Source of the DNA: Oscillospiraceae bacterium
GTDB taxonomy: Bacteria > Bacillota > Clostridia > Oscillospirales > Ruminococcaceae
Assembly: GCA_018110825.1 (NCBI GenBank)
Contig: JAGBCL010000095.1
Coordinates: forward strand, 62,001-126,000
Direction: 5' to 3'
Length of the DNA stretch: 64,000 bases
Shown: positions 18,960 to 27,726 of the stretch, piece by piece
How positions within the stretch are numbered: the first letter of the stretch is position 1
Layout: each line of letters starts with the position of its first letter
Made by a program: the position numbers and the translations under genes
Notes under the pieces: model-generated
Told to the model about the DNA's origin: nothing
Seen by the model: only the letters and a program-made list of their open reading frames with translations
Databases searched by the model: none

Positions 18960-19621
18960 TAATAGCTGCTTGCCTCCTCATTGTTGAGAAGCTTGACGGC
19001 TGAACTTGTACCGATTCTTTCACAGCCTGCTTCGAGGAACATTTCCAAGTCCTCACGGGACTTTACACCGCCTGCGGCTTTCATCTTAACACTCTCACCG
19101 ATGTGACCCTTGAAAATGCGGATATCCTCAATTTTTGCACCGTCCGTACCAAAGCCTGTTGAGGTTTTGATGTAATCAGCACCGCCCTCGGTTACGCACT
19201 CACAAAGCTTGATTTTTTCCTCGTCAGTGAGGTAGCAGGTTTCAACGATAACCTTGAGAATATGGTTGCCGCAGATTTTCTTTACCGCCGCAATCTCTCT
19301 TGTTACCTCGTCGAACTCGCCGTTCTTGACCATGCCGAGGTTGATAACCATGTCAATTTCGTCAGCACCGTCAACAATAGCATTTGCCGCCTCGATAACC
19401 TTTACCTCGGTTGTGTTGTAGCCAAGAGGAAAGCCTATTACCGTGCAGATGTTAAGACGAGGAAACTTTTCTCTTGCGTATCTTACATAAGCGGGAGGGA
19501 TACAGACGGAAGCCGTGCCGAACTTTTCTGCTTCGATGCAGAGTGCATCAATATCAGCCTTTGTGCTTACCGCTTTAAGCTGTGTATGGTCAATGTGGGA
19601 CATAATTTCATTGTTTGTCAT
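18959..19621 (-). CDS. deoC: Deoxyribose-phosphate aldolase
   Basis: DeoC splits 2-deoxyribose-5-phosphate into glyceraldehyde-3-phosphate and acetaldehyde. The class I aldolase pattern is plain: HTQLKA at the start, CTVIGFPLG, LKVIVETCYL, and the Schiff-base Lys in ADYIKTSTGFG. ATG 19621 is preferred, with AAAGGA nine bases upstream; an upstream TTG at 19630 is in frame. A good sigma-A promoter lies at 19657-19685. It leads the operon with the MutS-like gene and deoB. Confidence 0.96.
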   Translation of the reverse strand: MTNNEIMSHIDHTQLKAVSTKADIDALCIEAEKFGTASVCIPPAYVRYAREKFPRLNICTVIGFPLGYNTTEVKVIEAANAIVDGADEIDMVINLGMVKNGEFDEVTREIAAVKKICGNHILKVIVETCYLTDEEKIKLCECVTEGGADYIKTSTGFGTDGAKIEDIRIFKGHIGESVKMKAAGGVKSREDLEMFLEAGCERIGTSSAVKLLNNEEASSY

Positions 19622-19656
19622 ATGTAACAATCCTTTCGTTATCAGAATATGTTTTT

Positions 19657-19685
19657 ATTATAACTTATTTAACACGATTTGGCAA
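19657..19685 (-). promoter_or_regulatory. Sigma-A type promoter of deoC operon
   Basis: On the minus strand, TTGCCA and TATAAT are separated by 17 bases, about 36 bases upstream of the deoC ATG. Confidence 0.75.
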
Positions 19686-19714
19686 CAGTGATATGCAAAA
19701 ATAACAATATTTTG

Positions 19715-19742
19715 CTGACAATTATTGAATATGTGGTATAAT
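19715..19742 (+). promoter_or_regulatory. Promoter of the GGDEF gene
   Basis: CTGACA and TATAAT are 16 bases apart, with TGTGG before the -10 box, about 35 bases before the start at 19778. It is divergent from the deoC promoter. Confidence 0.6.
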
Positions 19743-19777
19743 ATAAACAATATCACTTTACCATGGGAGAGTGTATA

Positions 19778-20860
19778 ATGAACAGTAAAAAATCGTCCCT
19801 TAAAGATTTGATATATAAGAACATTTCTTTTGAAAGTGAGGAAAGTCAGTTCCTGCTGATGATGAGATTCTATTATATCATCACAGCATTGTACATAGTT
19901 GCATTTTATATCTTTGCAGCAATTGCAGGAATACTTAAAGAAGCACCTGTGCTGCTGATATGGCTGCCGCTTCACGTTGCCTGCTTCTTTACAACCTACA
20001 GCTGTGGGAGACGACTTGTGTTCCACATCTTTTCAGGTGGAATACTTACATGGCTGATTTATTCGGTTTACCTTATGGGTGAGGATTACGGCGCACATTA
20101 TTTCATCTATCCGCTTATGGTAATTTCTTTCTTTGCAACATACCGTAATTTCAAAGGTAAGGCAGTTTATATGATATTTCTGCTTGCACTTAACATTGCC
20201 GTATATTTTTACGGCAAGGGGCACGAACCTATACTGATAATTACTGAACAACAAGGCAATGTGCTGAACATTATGTACACGGTTACGTTGTTTGTATGTA
20301 TGTTTGTAATCTGTTTCATTTTCAGTAATACCAACCAGTCGGCACTTGAAAAGCTGAACATCTACAACCGCAACCTTAAAAAAGAAGCCGAAACCGACGC
20401 ACTTACGGGGCTTATGAACCGCCGTTGCATGTATAAGGCGCTTGAAGAAAATATGGGTGTTACGGACACGGTTTTCTCCGTGGCAATCGGTGATATTGAC
20501 CTGTTCAAGAAAATCAATGACACTAAGGGACACAACTTCGGTGACGAAGTGCTGAAACAGCTTGCAGATTACCTTATGAAATATATGGACGAAAAGGGTA
20601 TTGTCTGCCGTTGGGGCGGCGAGGAATTCCTTTTCCTTTTCCCGTCCTGCAACATTGATACGGCTTACAGCTATGTTCTTGAAATGAGGGAGCATATTGA
20701 GAAAATGCCGATAACCGTTGATGGAGACACCATTACTGTAACGATGACTTTCGGTGTTGAGGAGCACAAGGCGGAAGCACTTGTTACTGAGCTGATAAGC
20801 AAAGCTGACACAAAGCTTTATGATGGAAAATCAGGCGGAAGAAATACAGTTGTAAAATAA
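19778..20860 (+). CDS. Membrane diguanylate cyclase (GGDEF)
   Basis: This protein is predicted to make c-di-GMP from GTP. Residues about 25-190 form six membrane helices, a coil follows, and the GGDEF domain occupies about 205-360. The active loop reads RWGGEEF (first Gly about 280), with DALTGLMNRR and GDIDLFKKINDTKGHNFGD before it, so all catalytic residues are present. No RxxD inhibitory site is clear just upstream of the loop. ATG 19778 has GGGAGAG upstream; the ATG at 19763 is less well placed. It is monocistronic with its own promoter and terminator. Confidence 0.9.
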   Translation: MNSKKSSLKDLIYKNISFESEESQFLLMMRFYYIITALYIVAFYIFAAIAGILKEAPVLLIWLPLHVACFFTTYSCGRRLVFHIFSGGILTWLIYSVYLMGEDYGAHYFIYPLMVISFFATYRNFKGKAVYMIFLLALNIAVYFYGKGHEPILIITEQQGNVLNIMYTVTLFVCMFVICFIFSNTNQSALEKLNIYNRNLKKEAETDALTGLMNRRCMYKALEENMGVTDTVFSVAIGDIDLFKKINDTKGHNFGDEVLKQLADYLMKYMDEKGIVCRWGGEEFLFLFPSCNIDTAYSYVLEMREHIEKMPITVDGDTITVTMTFGVEEHKAEALVTELISKADTKLYDGKSGGRNTVVK

Positions 20861-20861
20861 A

Positions 20862-20898
20862 AATAAGGGTATCAAGCTAATAACTTGATACCCTTATT
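20862..20898. terminator. Bidirectional terminator
   Basis: A perfect 15-base stem, AATAAGGGTATCAAG with its complement and a 7-base loop, lies between the convergent GGDEF and cyclophilin genes. Confidence 0.9.
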
Positions 20899-20900
20899 GA

Positions 20901-21374
20901 TTATTCTTCGATGTAAACTTTCTTCATCTTCTGTTCGTTAACAGGTCTGTCACCGAAGCTTGTCTTAGTTGTTGCGATTTCGTCAACAACGTCCATACCC
21001 TCAACAACCTTTCCGAAAGCAGCATAGTCGCCGTCAAGGTGTGGAGCGTCCATGTGCATGATAAAGAACTGTGAACCAGCGCTGTCCTTCATCATGGAAC
21101 GTGCCATGGAGATAACACCACGTGTATGCTTGAGGTCGTTCTTTACACCGTTGGAAGCAAACTCACCCTTGATATGGTGACCAGGGCCGCCCATACCTGT
21201 TCCCTCAGGACAGCCGCCCTGAATCATAAAGCCTTCAATAACACGGTGGAAGATAAGACCATCATAGAAGCCGTCCTTAACAAGCTTTTCAAAGTTTTCA
21301 ACAGTAATAGGAGCGATGTCAGGATAAAGCTCCAGCTTGATTTTCTTGCCGTTTTCCATTTCAATAACTACCAT
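20901..21374 (-). CDS. Cyclophilin-type peptidyl-prolyl isomerase
   Basis: This is a 157-residue cytosolic cyclophilin that speeds cis-trans isomerisation of X-Pro bonds during folding. The family core is present: YDGLIFHRVIEGFMIQGG, GTGMGGPGHHIKGEF, RGVISMARSM, GSQFFIMH and HLDGDYAAFGKVVEGMD. Catalytic Arg in FHRV and the QFF motif are intact. It is monocistronic, with a promoter at 21412-21440. Confidence 0.95.
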   Translation of the reverse strand: MVVIEMENGKKIKLELYPDIAPITVENFEKLVKDGFYDGLIFHRVIEGFMIQGGCPEGTGMGGPGHHIKGEFASNGVKNDLKHTRGVISMARSMMKDSAGSQFFIMHMDAPHLDGDYAAFGKVVEGMDVVDEIATTKTSFGDRPVNEQKMKKVYIEE

Positions 21375-21411
21375 AGTGATAATTCCTTTCAGAGTAAAAT
21401 AATACCTTAAC

Positions 21412-21440
21412 AGTATATCACATTTTTTTATTCATTGCAA
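21412..21440 (-). promoter_or_regulatory. Promoter of the cyclophilin gene
   Basis: On the minus strand, TTGCAA and TATACT are 17 bases apart, about 40 bases upstream of the ATG at 21374. Confidence 0.7.
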
Positions 21441-21456
21441 GCAAAATCCGTACTGT

Positions 21457-22245
21457 TTATAAGTTAAGCAGCTTTTCGGTATTTTCGTGCAGAATCATTT
21501 CACGCTCTTCCTCGGTAAGAGGAATACGATTGAAACGTTTTAATTCCTCGGAAGCCTCCCACATAGGGTAATCCGTGCCGAAAAGTACCTTGTCTGCACC
21601 GAAACGCTCGATAAGCTCCTTTGCACGCTCAGGTTCCATTGCGTAGAGTGAGCTTGATGTGTCAACCCACAGATTATCACGTCCTGCAAGGCAATCCTCA
21701 GCGTCCTCCCATTCCGACCAGCCGCCGAAATGTGCACCGATAACCTTGAGGTTGGGGAACTTGTCCATAACCTTTGCAAGACGCTTTGGTTTGGAAAATT
21801 CATAACGGTAATCACCCATATGAATAAGCACTGTAAGCTTGCCTTCAATCATTTTAAAAAGCTCCATAGCTTTGTCGCAGTCAAGGTTGAAGCGTTGAAA
21901 ATCGGGGTGAAGCTTGATGCCTTTCAGGCTCATGTTTACCGCACGGGCAATCTCGTCACCAAGGTCGGGACAATCGGGATGAAGCGTAGCAAAGCCAACC
22001 AGTTCATCAGGGTGTTCTTTAACGCTTTCAGCAATAAAATCGTTGATGCTGTGAACCTGTGAGGGAGTTGTGGCAACCGACTGCACCACGAATTTTTCTA
22101 TGCCGTTTTTCTTTCCGTTCTCGATAAGAGTGTCAACTGTTCCGTCCATTTCCATTGTCAGCTCGCTATAGAAATTACCAATTCCCGCAACAGCCTTTTC
22201 GGCAATTTTGTTTGGGAAGATGTGAGCATGAGCATCAATAATCAT
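21457..22245 (-). CDS. Amidohydrolase-family metal-dependent hydrolase
   Basis: This is a 262-residue TIM-barrel hydrolase of the amidohydrolase-2 family. Metal ligands are visible in DAHAHIF (residues 4-10), in GIKLHPDFQ, LIHMGDYRY and GAHFGGW, and as the late Asp in FGTDYPMW. The substrate is unknown; relatives include decarboxylases and lactonases. The start at 22245 has GGAG eight bases upstream; an adjacent TTG is also in frame. The MATE gene ends 20 bases upstream, so the two are probably co-transcribed. Confidence 0.85.
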   Translation of the reverse strand: MIIDAHAHIFPNKIAEKAVAGIGNFYSELTMEMDGTVDTLIENGKKNGIEKFVVQSVATTPSQVHSINDFIAESVKEHPDELVGFATLHPDCPDLGDEIARAVNMSLKGIKLHPDFQRFNLDCDKAMELFKMIEGKLTVLIHMGDYRYEFSKPKRLAKVMDKFPNLKVIGAHFGGWSEWEDAEDCLAGRDNLWVDTSSSLYAMEPERAKELIERFGADKVLFGTDYPMWEASEELKRFNRIPLTEEEREMILHENTEKLLNL

Positions 22246-22264
22246 CAAAAGGACTCCTTTGAAT

Positions 22265-23632
22265 TTATTTGTTCAGAGCACCTGAAAAAGCTGTGTCCTT
22301 CCAGTTGCCCTTGAAGTAAAAGCAGAATGACATTACCGCGGCAAGCGACCAGCCGATTGGCCAAGCCCATAAGAAACCGTCAAAGCCCATTTTCGGCACT
22401 AAGATGTACGACAGTGCAACTCTCAGCAGCAAATCACTGAAGGTTGCCGCCATAAACGAACGCATTGCCCCTGCACCTTTCAGTACACCGTCAGCAAGAA
22501 GCTTTACACCAAGCACGATGTAGAACGGAGCCGCCGCACGAAGGAATGACGTACCGATGTTGAGTGCCTCCTCTGAAGGTTCGGAGAAGAACAGCTCAAT
22601 CATAAAATCGCTGAAACCAATGTAGCATACAAGGAACGGCACAACACATATTGCAGTAAAAACAAAGCCGGCCTTGAAGCCTTGAGGAATTCGGTCATGC
22701 TTGCCTGCACCGATATTCTGTGCCGTGTAGGAGCTTATACTGTTTGAAACGCATGCCATAGCGTTTACCGCGAAGGTGTTCAGCTTGATTGCGGATGAGT
22801 AGCCGGCAATAACCGCCGCACCCATATCGTTGATAAGGCTCTGTATGAACAGGTTGCCCACGGATACGAAGCTTTGCTGGCAGATAGTAGGGATAGCAAT
22901 TCTGCTGATGGTTTTCAGCATATTTGGTGAGAAAAGGGGACTGCGGTGGGGTGTCTGAATTCTGCGTAACCGTCTGAAAAGCGTTACAGCCGCCAGCACA
23001 GCCGAAGCACCCTGAGCGATGAAGGTTGCCCACGCAACACCTGCAACTCCCATATCAAGGGGAATAACCATAATCAGGTCGAGAATTATGTTTGCCACAG
23101 AAGAAATTATAAGGAAAATAAGAGGTGTTTTCGAGTCTCCCAGGGCGGTGAATATGCCTGTGCAGACATTGTAAAGAAACAGGAAAACAAGTCCTCCTAT
23201 GTAAATTCGCAGATACAGCACTGAGTCAGCAAAAATGTCAGCCTGAGTGTTCAGCAGGTTCATAATCGGCTCGCAGAAGATGAAGCCTGCGATTGTTAGT
23301 ATTGCCGCAAGAGCAAGAGTTGTAATCAGCGAGGTTGAAACAGCGGTTTTCATTCGCACGAATTCTTTTGCACCGAAAAGCTGGGAAATTACAACCGCAC
23401 AGCCGCCGTTAATTCCGTTGGCAATCTGAATAAAAAGCATTGTCACAGGGTAGGAGGCACCTACCGCCGCAAGAGCAAGTTCGCCATCGATTGGTGTGCT
23501 GCCCACAAAATTCCCTGCAATAATACTGTCGCATATATTGTACATCTGCTGAAAGGCAATGCTTATCAGCATAGGCAGAGTAAACCGCCATATCAGCGAT
23601 GAGGGCTTGCCTTTGGTCAAATCGGTAATCAT
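22265..23632 (-). CDS. MATE-family efflux transporter
   Basis: This is a 455-residue, 12-helix membrane protein of the MATE family, which exports drugs or metabolites by Na+ or H+ antiport. It starts with the typical LTKGKPSSLIWRFTLPMLIS, has the repeat IANGINGGCAVVISQLFGA in the N half and a matching MACVSNSISSYTAQNIGAG in the C half. It lies 20 bases upstream of the amidohydrolase gene on the same strand. The substrate is unknown. Confidence 0.92.
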   Translation of the reverse strand: MITDLTKGKPSSLIWRFTLPMLISIAFQQMYNICDSIIAGNFVGSTPIDGELALAAVGASYPVTMLFIQIANGINGGCAVVISQLFGAKEFVRMKTAVSTSLITTLALAAILTIAGFIFCEPIMNLLNTQADIFADSVLYLRIYIGGLVFLFLYNVCTGIFTALGDSKTPLIFLIISSVANIILDLIMVIPLDMGVAGVAWATFIAQGASAVLAAVTLFRRLRRIQTPHRSPLFSPNMLKTISRIAIPTICQQSFVSVGNLFIQSLINDMGAAVIAGYSSAIKLNTFAVNAMACVSNSISSYTAQNIGAGKHDRIPQGFKAGFVFTAICVVPFLVCYIGFSDFMIELFFSEPSEEALNIGTSFLRAAAPFYIVLGVKLLADGVLKGAGAMRSFMAATFSDLLLRVALSYILVPKMGFDGFLWAWPIGWSLAAVMSFCFYFKGNWKDTAFSGALNK

Positions 23633-23692
23633 CTGTAAATCCTTTCAAAAAAATTGTAGGGGCGGATTCAATATCCGCCCGCATAAAAATTT

Positions 23693-25198
23693 TTAAATAG
23701 TGGAAACAAAACGTCCGAAAGCGGCGATACCCTTTGCGGTACGCTTGTAAACGCCAGCGTGTTCGAGTACCTTTGAGAAAACAAGACCGATTTCTTTCTG
23801 AATGATTTCGTCCACGTTTTCAGCGGTAATTTCGTTTCTTGCGGCAAATTCCTCTACCCAGTCAGCGTGCTTTTCAAGGTCGGGAACAAGACGTACAGCC
23901 TCAGCGCCCTTGTTTACAAGAACATCAGCAAGCTGTTCCATCTCAGCTTTAAGACGTGCAGGAAGAACAGCCAGACCCATAACCTCAATAAGACCGATAT
24001 TTTCCTTCTTGATGTGGTGAAGCTCACTGTGTGGGTGGTAAACGCCGAGAGAGTGTTCCTCGGTTGTAATGTTGTTACGGAGAACAAGGTCAAGTTCGTA
24101 GTAGTTGCCGTTCTTTCTCGCAATCGGAGTGATAGTGTTGTGCGGCACGCCGTCAGTTTCCGCAAAAATGAAAGCACTCTCGTCGGAGTAGCCTCTCCAC
24201 TTTGTGAGAATTCTGTCGCCAAGTTCAACAAGTCTTTCGTAATCGTAGCAGCGCAGACGGAGAACGGACATAGGCCACTTTACACGGCCAACTTCAACAT
24301 CCTCGAAGTTAGGAATTGTATATGTTTCCTCAATCGGAGCAGTAGCCATTGCAAATGTGTAGCGTCCGCCCTGGAAGTGTTCGTGTGTAAGAATTGAGCC
24401 GCCAACGATAGGCAGGTCAGCGTTTGAGCCGACAAAATAATGTGGAAACTGCTCAACGAAATCGAACAGCTTGCTGAAAGCGGCACGGTCAATCTTCATT
24501 GGTGTGTGAACGCTGTTGAGGAGAATACAGTGCTCGTTGTAGTAAACATAAGGGGAGTACTGCAAGCACCAGCGTTCATCGTTTATTTTAACAGGGATAA
24601 TTCTGTGATTCTGACGTGCAGGGTGGTTTACACGGCCTGCATAGCCAACGTTTTCCTCGCAGAGAAGGCACTTGGGGTAACCGCTTTGCTTAGCGTTAAG
24701 GGCAGCAGCAATAGCCTTAGGGTCTTTTTCAGGCTTGGAAAGATTTATTGTGATGTCGAGGTTACCGTATTCTGTTTCAGCAGTCCACTTCATATCTTTT
24801 TTTATACGGTAGCGGCGGATATAGTCGCTGTCACCGCTTAATTTGTAGTAATAATTTGTAGCAGCTTCAGGTGATTTTTCACGGTAAAGTTTTCTGAATT
24901 TCTCAATTACCTCAGACGGACGTGGAGTAAGACAACCCATAATTTTTGTATCGAGCAGGTCACGGTAAACGATACTGTCCTCAATTATGCCTGTTTCAAC
25001 AGCGTAGTCGAGAAGTTCAGTGAGAACAGGCTCAAGCTCAACATCAGTGAAATTTTCCTCAGGTGGGTTGTAGTCATCAATACCCAGAACATCACAGATA
25101 AGATTAGCGGTATATATTCTGTCCTCAGCGGATATAAGGTTATTTTCAAGACCGTAGCATACAAGCTTGCGGACAGCGTTATTTATATTTTCAGACAC
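23693..25198 (-). CDS. galT: Galactose-1-phosphate uridylyltransferase, type 2
   Basis: GalT moves UMP between UDP-glucose and galactose-1-phosphate in the Leloir pathway. The 501-residue length and the ILTHEHFQGGRYTF segment, with the covalent His, identify the Firmicutes type-2 family. NSVHTPMKIDR and GVYHPHSELHHIKKENIGLIE also fit. The start is GTG at 25198 with GGAGCTG nine bases upstream. galK and galE are not adjacent. A clear promoter lies upstream. Confidence 0.95.
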   Translation of the reverse strand: MSENINNAVRKLVCYGLENNLISAEDRIYTANLICDVLGIDDYNPPEENFTDVELEPVLTELLDYAVETGIIEDSIVYRDLLDTKIMGCLTPRPSEVIEKFRKLYREKSPEAATNYYYKLSGDSDYIRRYRIKKDMKWTAETEYGNLDITINLSKPEKDPKAIAAALNAKQSGYPKCLLCEENVGYAGRVNHPARQNHRIIPVKINDERWCLQYSPYVYYNEHCILLNSVHTPMKIDRAAFSKLFDFVEQFPHYFVGSNADLPIVGGSILTHEHFQGGRYTFAMATAPIEETYTIPNFEDVEVGRVKWPMSVLRLRCYDYERLVELGDRILTKWRGYSDESAFIFAETDGVPHNTITPIARKNGNYYELDLVLRNNITTEEHSLGVYHPHSELHHIKKENIGLIEVMGLAVLPARLKAEMEQLADVLVNKGAEAVRLVPDLEKHADWVEEFAARNEITAENVDEIIQKEIGLVFSKVLEHAGVYKRTAKGIAAFGRFVSTI

Positions 25199-25238
25199 CT
25201 AAAACAGCTCCTTAAAATTATTTTGGAAATACATATTA

Positions 25239-25267
25239 ATTATACCATATAAAATCACACTTTTCAA
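25239..25267 (-). promoter_or_regulatory. Promoter of galT
   Basis: On the minus strand, TTGAAA and TATAAT are 17 bases apart, with TGG before the -10 box. Confidence 0.75.
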
Positions 25268-25277
25268 GGATAATCTG

Positions 25278-25306
25278 TTGATTTTAAATGTACGGTGTGA
25301 TATAAT
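25278..25306 (+). promoter_or_regulatory. Promoter of the DUF1294 gene
   Basis: TTGATT and TATAAT are 17 bases apart, ending 26 bases before the ATG. It is back to back with the galT promoter. Confidence 0.7.
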
Positions 25307-25332
25307 TTACAAAAATGTCAAGGAGAGATATT

Positions 25333-25647
25333 ATGGAACCTAAAGAAGTTTCCTTTGTGGTAATAGCAATTGCTGCGTATATTCTGATAATCAGTCTGAT
25401 TTCTGTGATTATGACGATACGTGACAAGTCATGCGCAAAGAAAGGAAAGTGGCGTGTTCCCGAAAAGACGCTGTTTATTCTTTCAGCCCTTGGCGGTTCT
25501 GCAGCAATGTACATAACCATGAAAACAATACGTCACAAGACCCAGCATAAGCGATTTATGATTGGCATACCTGCAATAATGGTTGTGCAGGCACTGCTGA
25601 TTGCAGGAATAATCCTGATTAAGTCAGGCATGATTGCAACAAGATAA
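25333..25647 (+). CDS. DUF1294 small membrane protein
   Basis: This is a 104-residue protein with membrane segments at the N-terminus, centre and C-terminus, around the DUF1294 core (RVPEKTLFILSALGGSAAMY and KTQHKRFMIGIP). The function is unknown. AGGAGAG upstream selects ATG 25333 over an in-frame ATG at 25315. It is monocistronic. Confidence 0.82.
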   Translation: MEPKEVSFVVIAIAAYILIISLISVIMTIRDKSCAKKGKWRVPEKTLFILSALGGSAAMYITMKTIRHKTQHKRFMIGIPAIMVVQALLIAGIILIKSGMIATR

Positions 25648-25650
25648 AAT

Positions 25651-25689
25651 AAAATGCGGAACAAATATGATTTTGTTTCGCATTTTTTA
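25651..25689. terminator. Bidirectional terminator
   Basis: AAAATGCG-AACAAA pairs with TTTGTT-CGCATTTT and is followed by TTTT. It lies between the convergent DUF1294 and GGDEF genes. Confidence 0.8.
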
Positions 25690-27573
25690 TTTCTGCATAT
25701 TCTTTTCACGAAGCTTTTTCTTGAGTTGCTTTTCTTCATACATAAGCTTATCAGAAGTTTTGATTAATTCCTCAAAGTCAAGTTCACCAGGATTTTTATA
25801 AGCATATATTCCGACACTTGCGGATATTTCATACGGCTTGCCGAATTCGGAATTTCTTGCTTCAAGAAAGCTGTTGAGTCTTTCCTTGATTGAAAGCTGG
25901 TCACATTCGCCGTCTATGACCGCAAGCATTTCGTCGCCGCCGAATCGTACGCATAATGCCTGAGGCGGGCAAGCATGTCTTAACGCTGCCGCAACCGTAG
26001 CAATAGCCAGGTCGCCCTCGCCATGACCGTAACAGTCATTGATGAATTTCAGACCATCAAGGTCAGCAAGTACAACCGTTACAAGTGTATTTTTGTTCTG
26101 GAAAAGATTTTTATATGCCTTGGCAAATCCGCCACGGTTGTAGAGTCCCGTGAGAGTGTCAAACTTATACATTTCCTCAATCTGTTCCCGCAGATAATGC
26201 TGGTGACGCATGTTGCGGAATCCGCCTATTGCGTTGTTCAGGGCGGTAACTGTCTGGGGGATTTTGTTGTATTGCTGAATATCATAATTATAATAGTGGA
26301 AGCATGCATAACCCAGTGGTACATCAAGGAAATTAAGTGCTGTAAAAATCACTGCACAACCCTTGTCAAACAGTTCACCTAAGTTTGGAACAATATCTTT
26401 TGCAGGAAATTTATATGGTGTGAAATTATCTATATAATCCGTATCCATTACAACATAAAGAGTGTCGCCGAATTTACTTCCGACCTGAGCGATGAGCGGA
26501 TTTATCGTTTCATCAATACAGTCCATGGTAAGCATAAAGCACATATCATAAATTACCGAACGCTTAAGACTTTCGGATACCTGTTCTATAGTTCCGCAGC
26601 TTTGGATTTTTGCCGAAATTTCCGCAAGGACACGTTCTTCACCAAGGTATCGGTTAAGAGCATTACCTCTTGTATTAAGTGCCTGAGAAACATTGAAGCC
26701 GACTTCATCGGAACAACCGCAGGACTGCATGAGCTGAAGTTTCGGAACAACATAGAAGCTTCCCTCTGTGAGCGTACGCGAGAGCACATCAGGAATAATG
26801 TCTGTGACCTGTTCAGCAAGGTCGGAATAGCTGCACATTGATGAAGTTATTCTTGGTTCAACATAGTAAATGTCTTCAATCCCGTCAAATCCGGTAACAA
26901 TTACATCATCAGGGACTTTGTATCCGTAATCCTTGAATGTGTTTGCAACTGAGATAGCCATAGCATCGTTTGCACAGATAACGGCATCAGGGATGTTATC
27001 GATTTCAATAAGTTTGATGATAGCTTCACGGGCGGGGCCTGACCAGAAGTCGCCATAGCTGACCATATCATCACTGAACGGAATATTATATTCTTCAAGA
27101 ACAGACTTGAAAACATTGAGACGGTTTTCGGAGAAGTCGTTGTTTCTCATACCGTTCATATAGTGAATTTTCTCGGGGTTATGAACGTTTATGACATGGC
27201 GCACCATTTCTGCAAAACCTGCTTCATAATCAAATGTGATATTCACATAGCCGTCATGCTTTTCGCCGATGAAAATGACGGGAACATTGTTTTGTGAAGC
27301 TCTTTTCAGGATAGAGCCTACAACATTTTCCTGCTTCAGCTGTTCCTCATATATTATAATTATGTCTATAATATCATTGTTCAGTAATTCAAAAATGGAG
27401 GCTTCCCCTGCTGAAACAACTCCTTGGTGATATAAATCGGAACAAGTGTTTAGGACCATGAGACCGAAATTAATTTTCTTCATGCATTCATTAAGTGCTG
27501 CAACAAGCTGATTGCAAACAGAATTCTGCACTTTTGACAAACAAAGTGCCGCAATTTTACGATTACCAAGCAT
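25687..27573 (-). CDS. LacI-type sugar-sensor domain fused to GGDEF
   Basis: This is a 628-residue cytoplasmic protein. Residues 1-270 form a periplasmic-binding-like sensor fold of the LacI/GalR regulator type (IPDAVICANDAMAISVANTF, then VIVTGFDGIED), but the DNA-binding HTH that normally precedes it is absent. A middle region of about 170 residues, then a GGDEF domain (DTLTGLYNRGGF, ADLDGLKFINDCYGHGEGD), follows. The active loop reads RFGGDEM, with Met for Phe, a mild change compatible with cyclase activity. No signal peptide is seen, so it probably links an intracellular ligand to c-di-GMP. RBS AGGGGGG supports the start. Confidence 0.87.
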   Translation of the reverse strand: MLGNRKIAALCLSKVQNSVCNQLVAALNECMKKINFGLMVLNTCSDLYHQGVVSAGEASIFELLNNDIIDIIIIYEEQLKQENVVGSILKRASQNNVPVIFIGEKHDGYVNITFDYEAGFAEMVRHVINVHNPEKIHYMNGMRNNDFSENRLNVFKSVLEEYNIPFSDDMVSYGDFWSGPAREAIIKLIEIDNIPDAVICANDAMAISVANTFKDYGYKVPDDVIVTGFDGIEDIYYVEPRITSSMCSYSDLAEQVTDIIPDVLSRTLTEGSFYVVPKLQLMQSCGCSDEVGFNVSQALNTRGNALNRYLGEERVLAEISAKIQSCGTIEQVSESLKRSVIYDMCFMLTMDCIDETINPLIAQVGSKFGDTLYVVMDTDYIDNFTPYKFPAKDIVPNLGELFDKGCAVIFTALNFLDVPLGYACFHYYNYDIQQYNKIPQTVTALNNAIGGFRNMRHQHYLREQIEEMYKFDTLTGLYNRGGFAKAYKNLFQNKNTLVTVVLADLDGLKFINDCYGHGEGDLAIATVAAALRHACPPQALCVRFGGDEMLAVIDGECDQLSIKERLNSFLEARNSEFGKPYEISASVGIYAYKNPGELDFEELIKTSDKLMYEEKQLKKKLREKNMQK

Positions 27574-27612
27574 ATTTTCCCCCCTTTTTTTATAAGAAAT
27601 CCAATTAAAATA

Positions 27613-27641
27613 ATTATATCATGTTTGCATATTTGTTTCAA
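27613..27641 (-). promoter_or_regulatory. Promoter of the sensor-GGDEF gene
   Basis: On the minus strand, TTGAAA and TATAAT are 17 bases apart, about 40 bases upstream of the ATG. Confidence 0.7.
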
Positions 27642-27679
27642 TAATAAAAGTTATTTTTGTCTATACTGAACAAAAAAGT

Positions 27680-27712
27680 AATGAGTGTCTGTCAAAAATG
27701 ATAGACACTCAA
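27680..27712 (-). terminator. Intrinsic terminator of another transcript end region
   Basis: GAGTGTCTGTC pairs with GATAGACACTC and is followed on the minus strand by ATTACTTTTTT. It lies just after the GH13 stop and insulates the GGDEF promoter. Confidence 0.7.
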
Positions 27713-27726
27713 TTGGTTAATTATGG

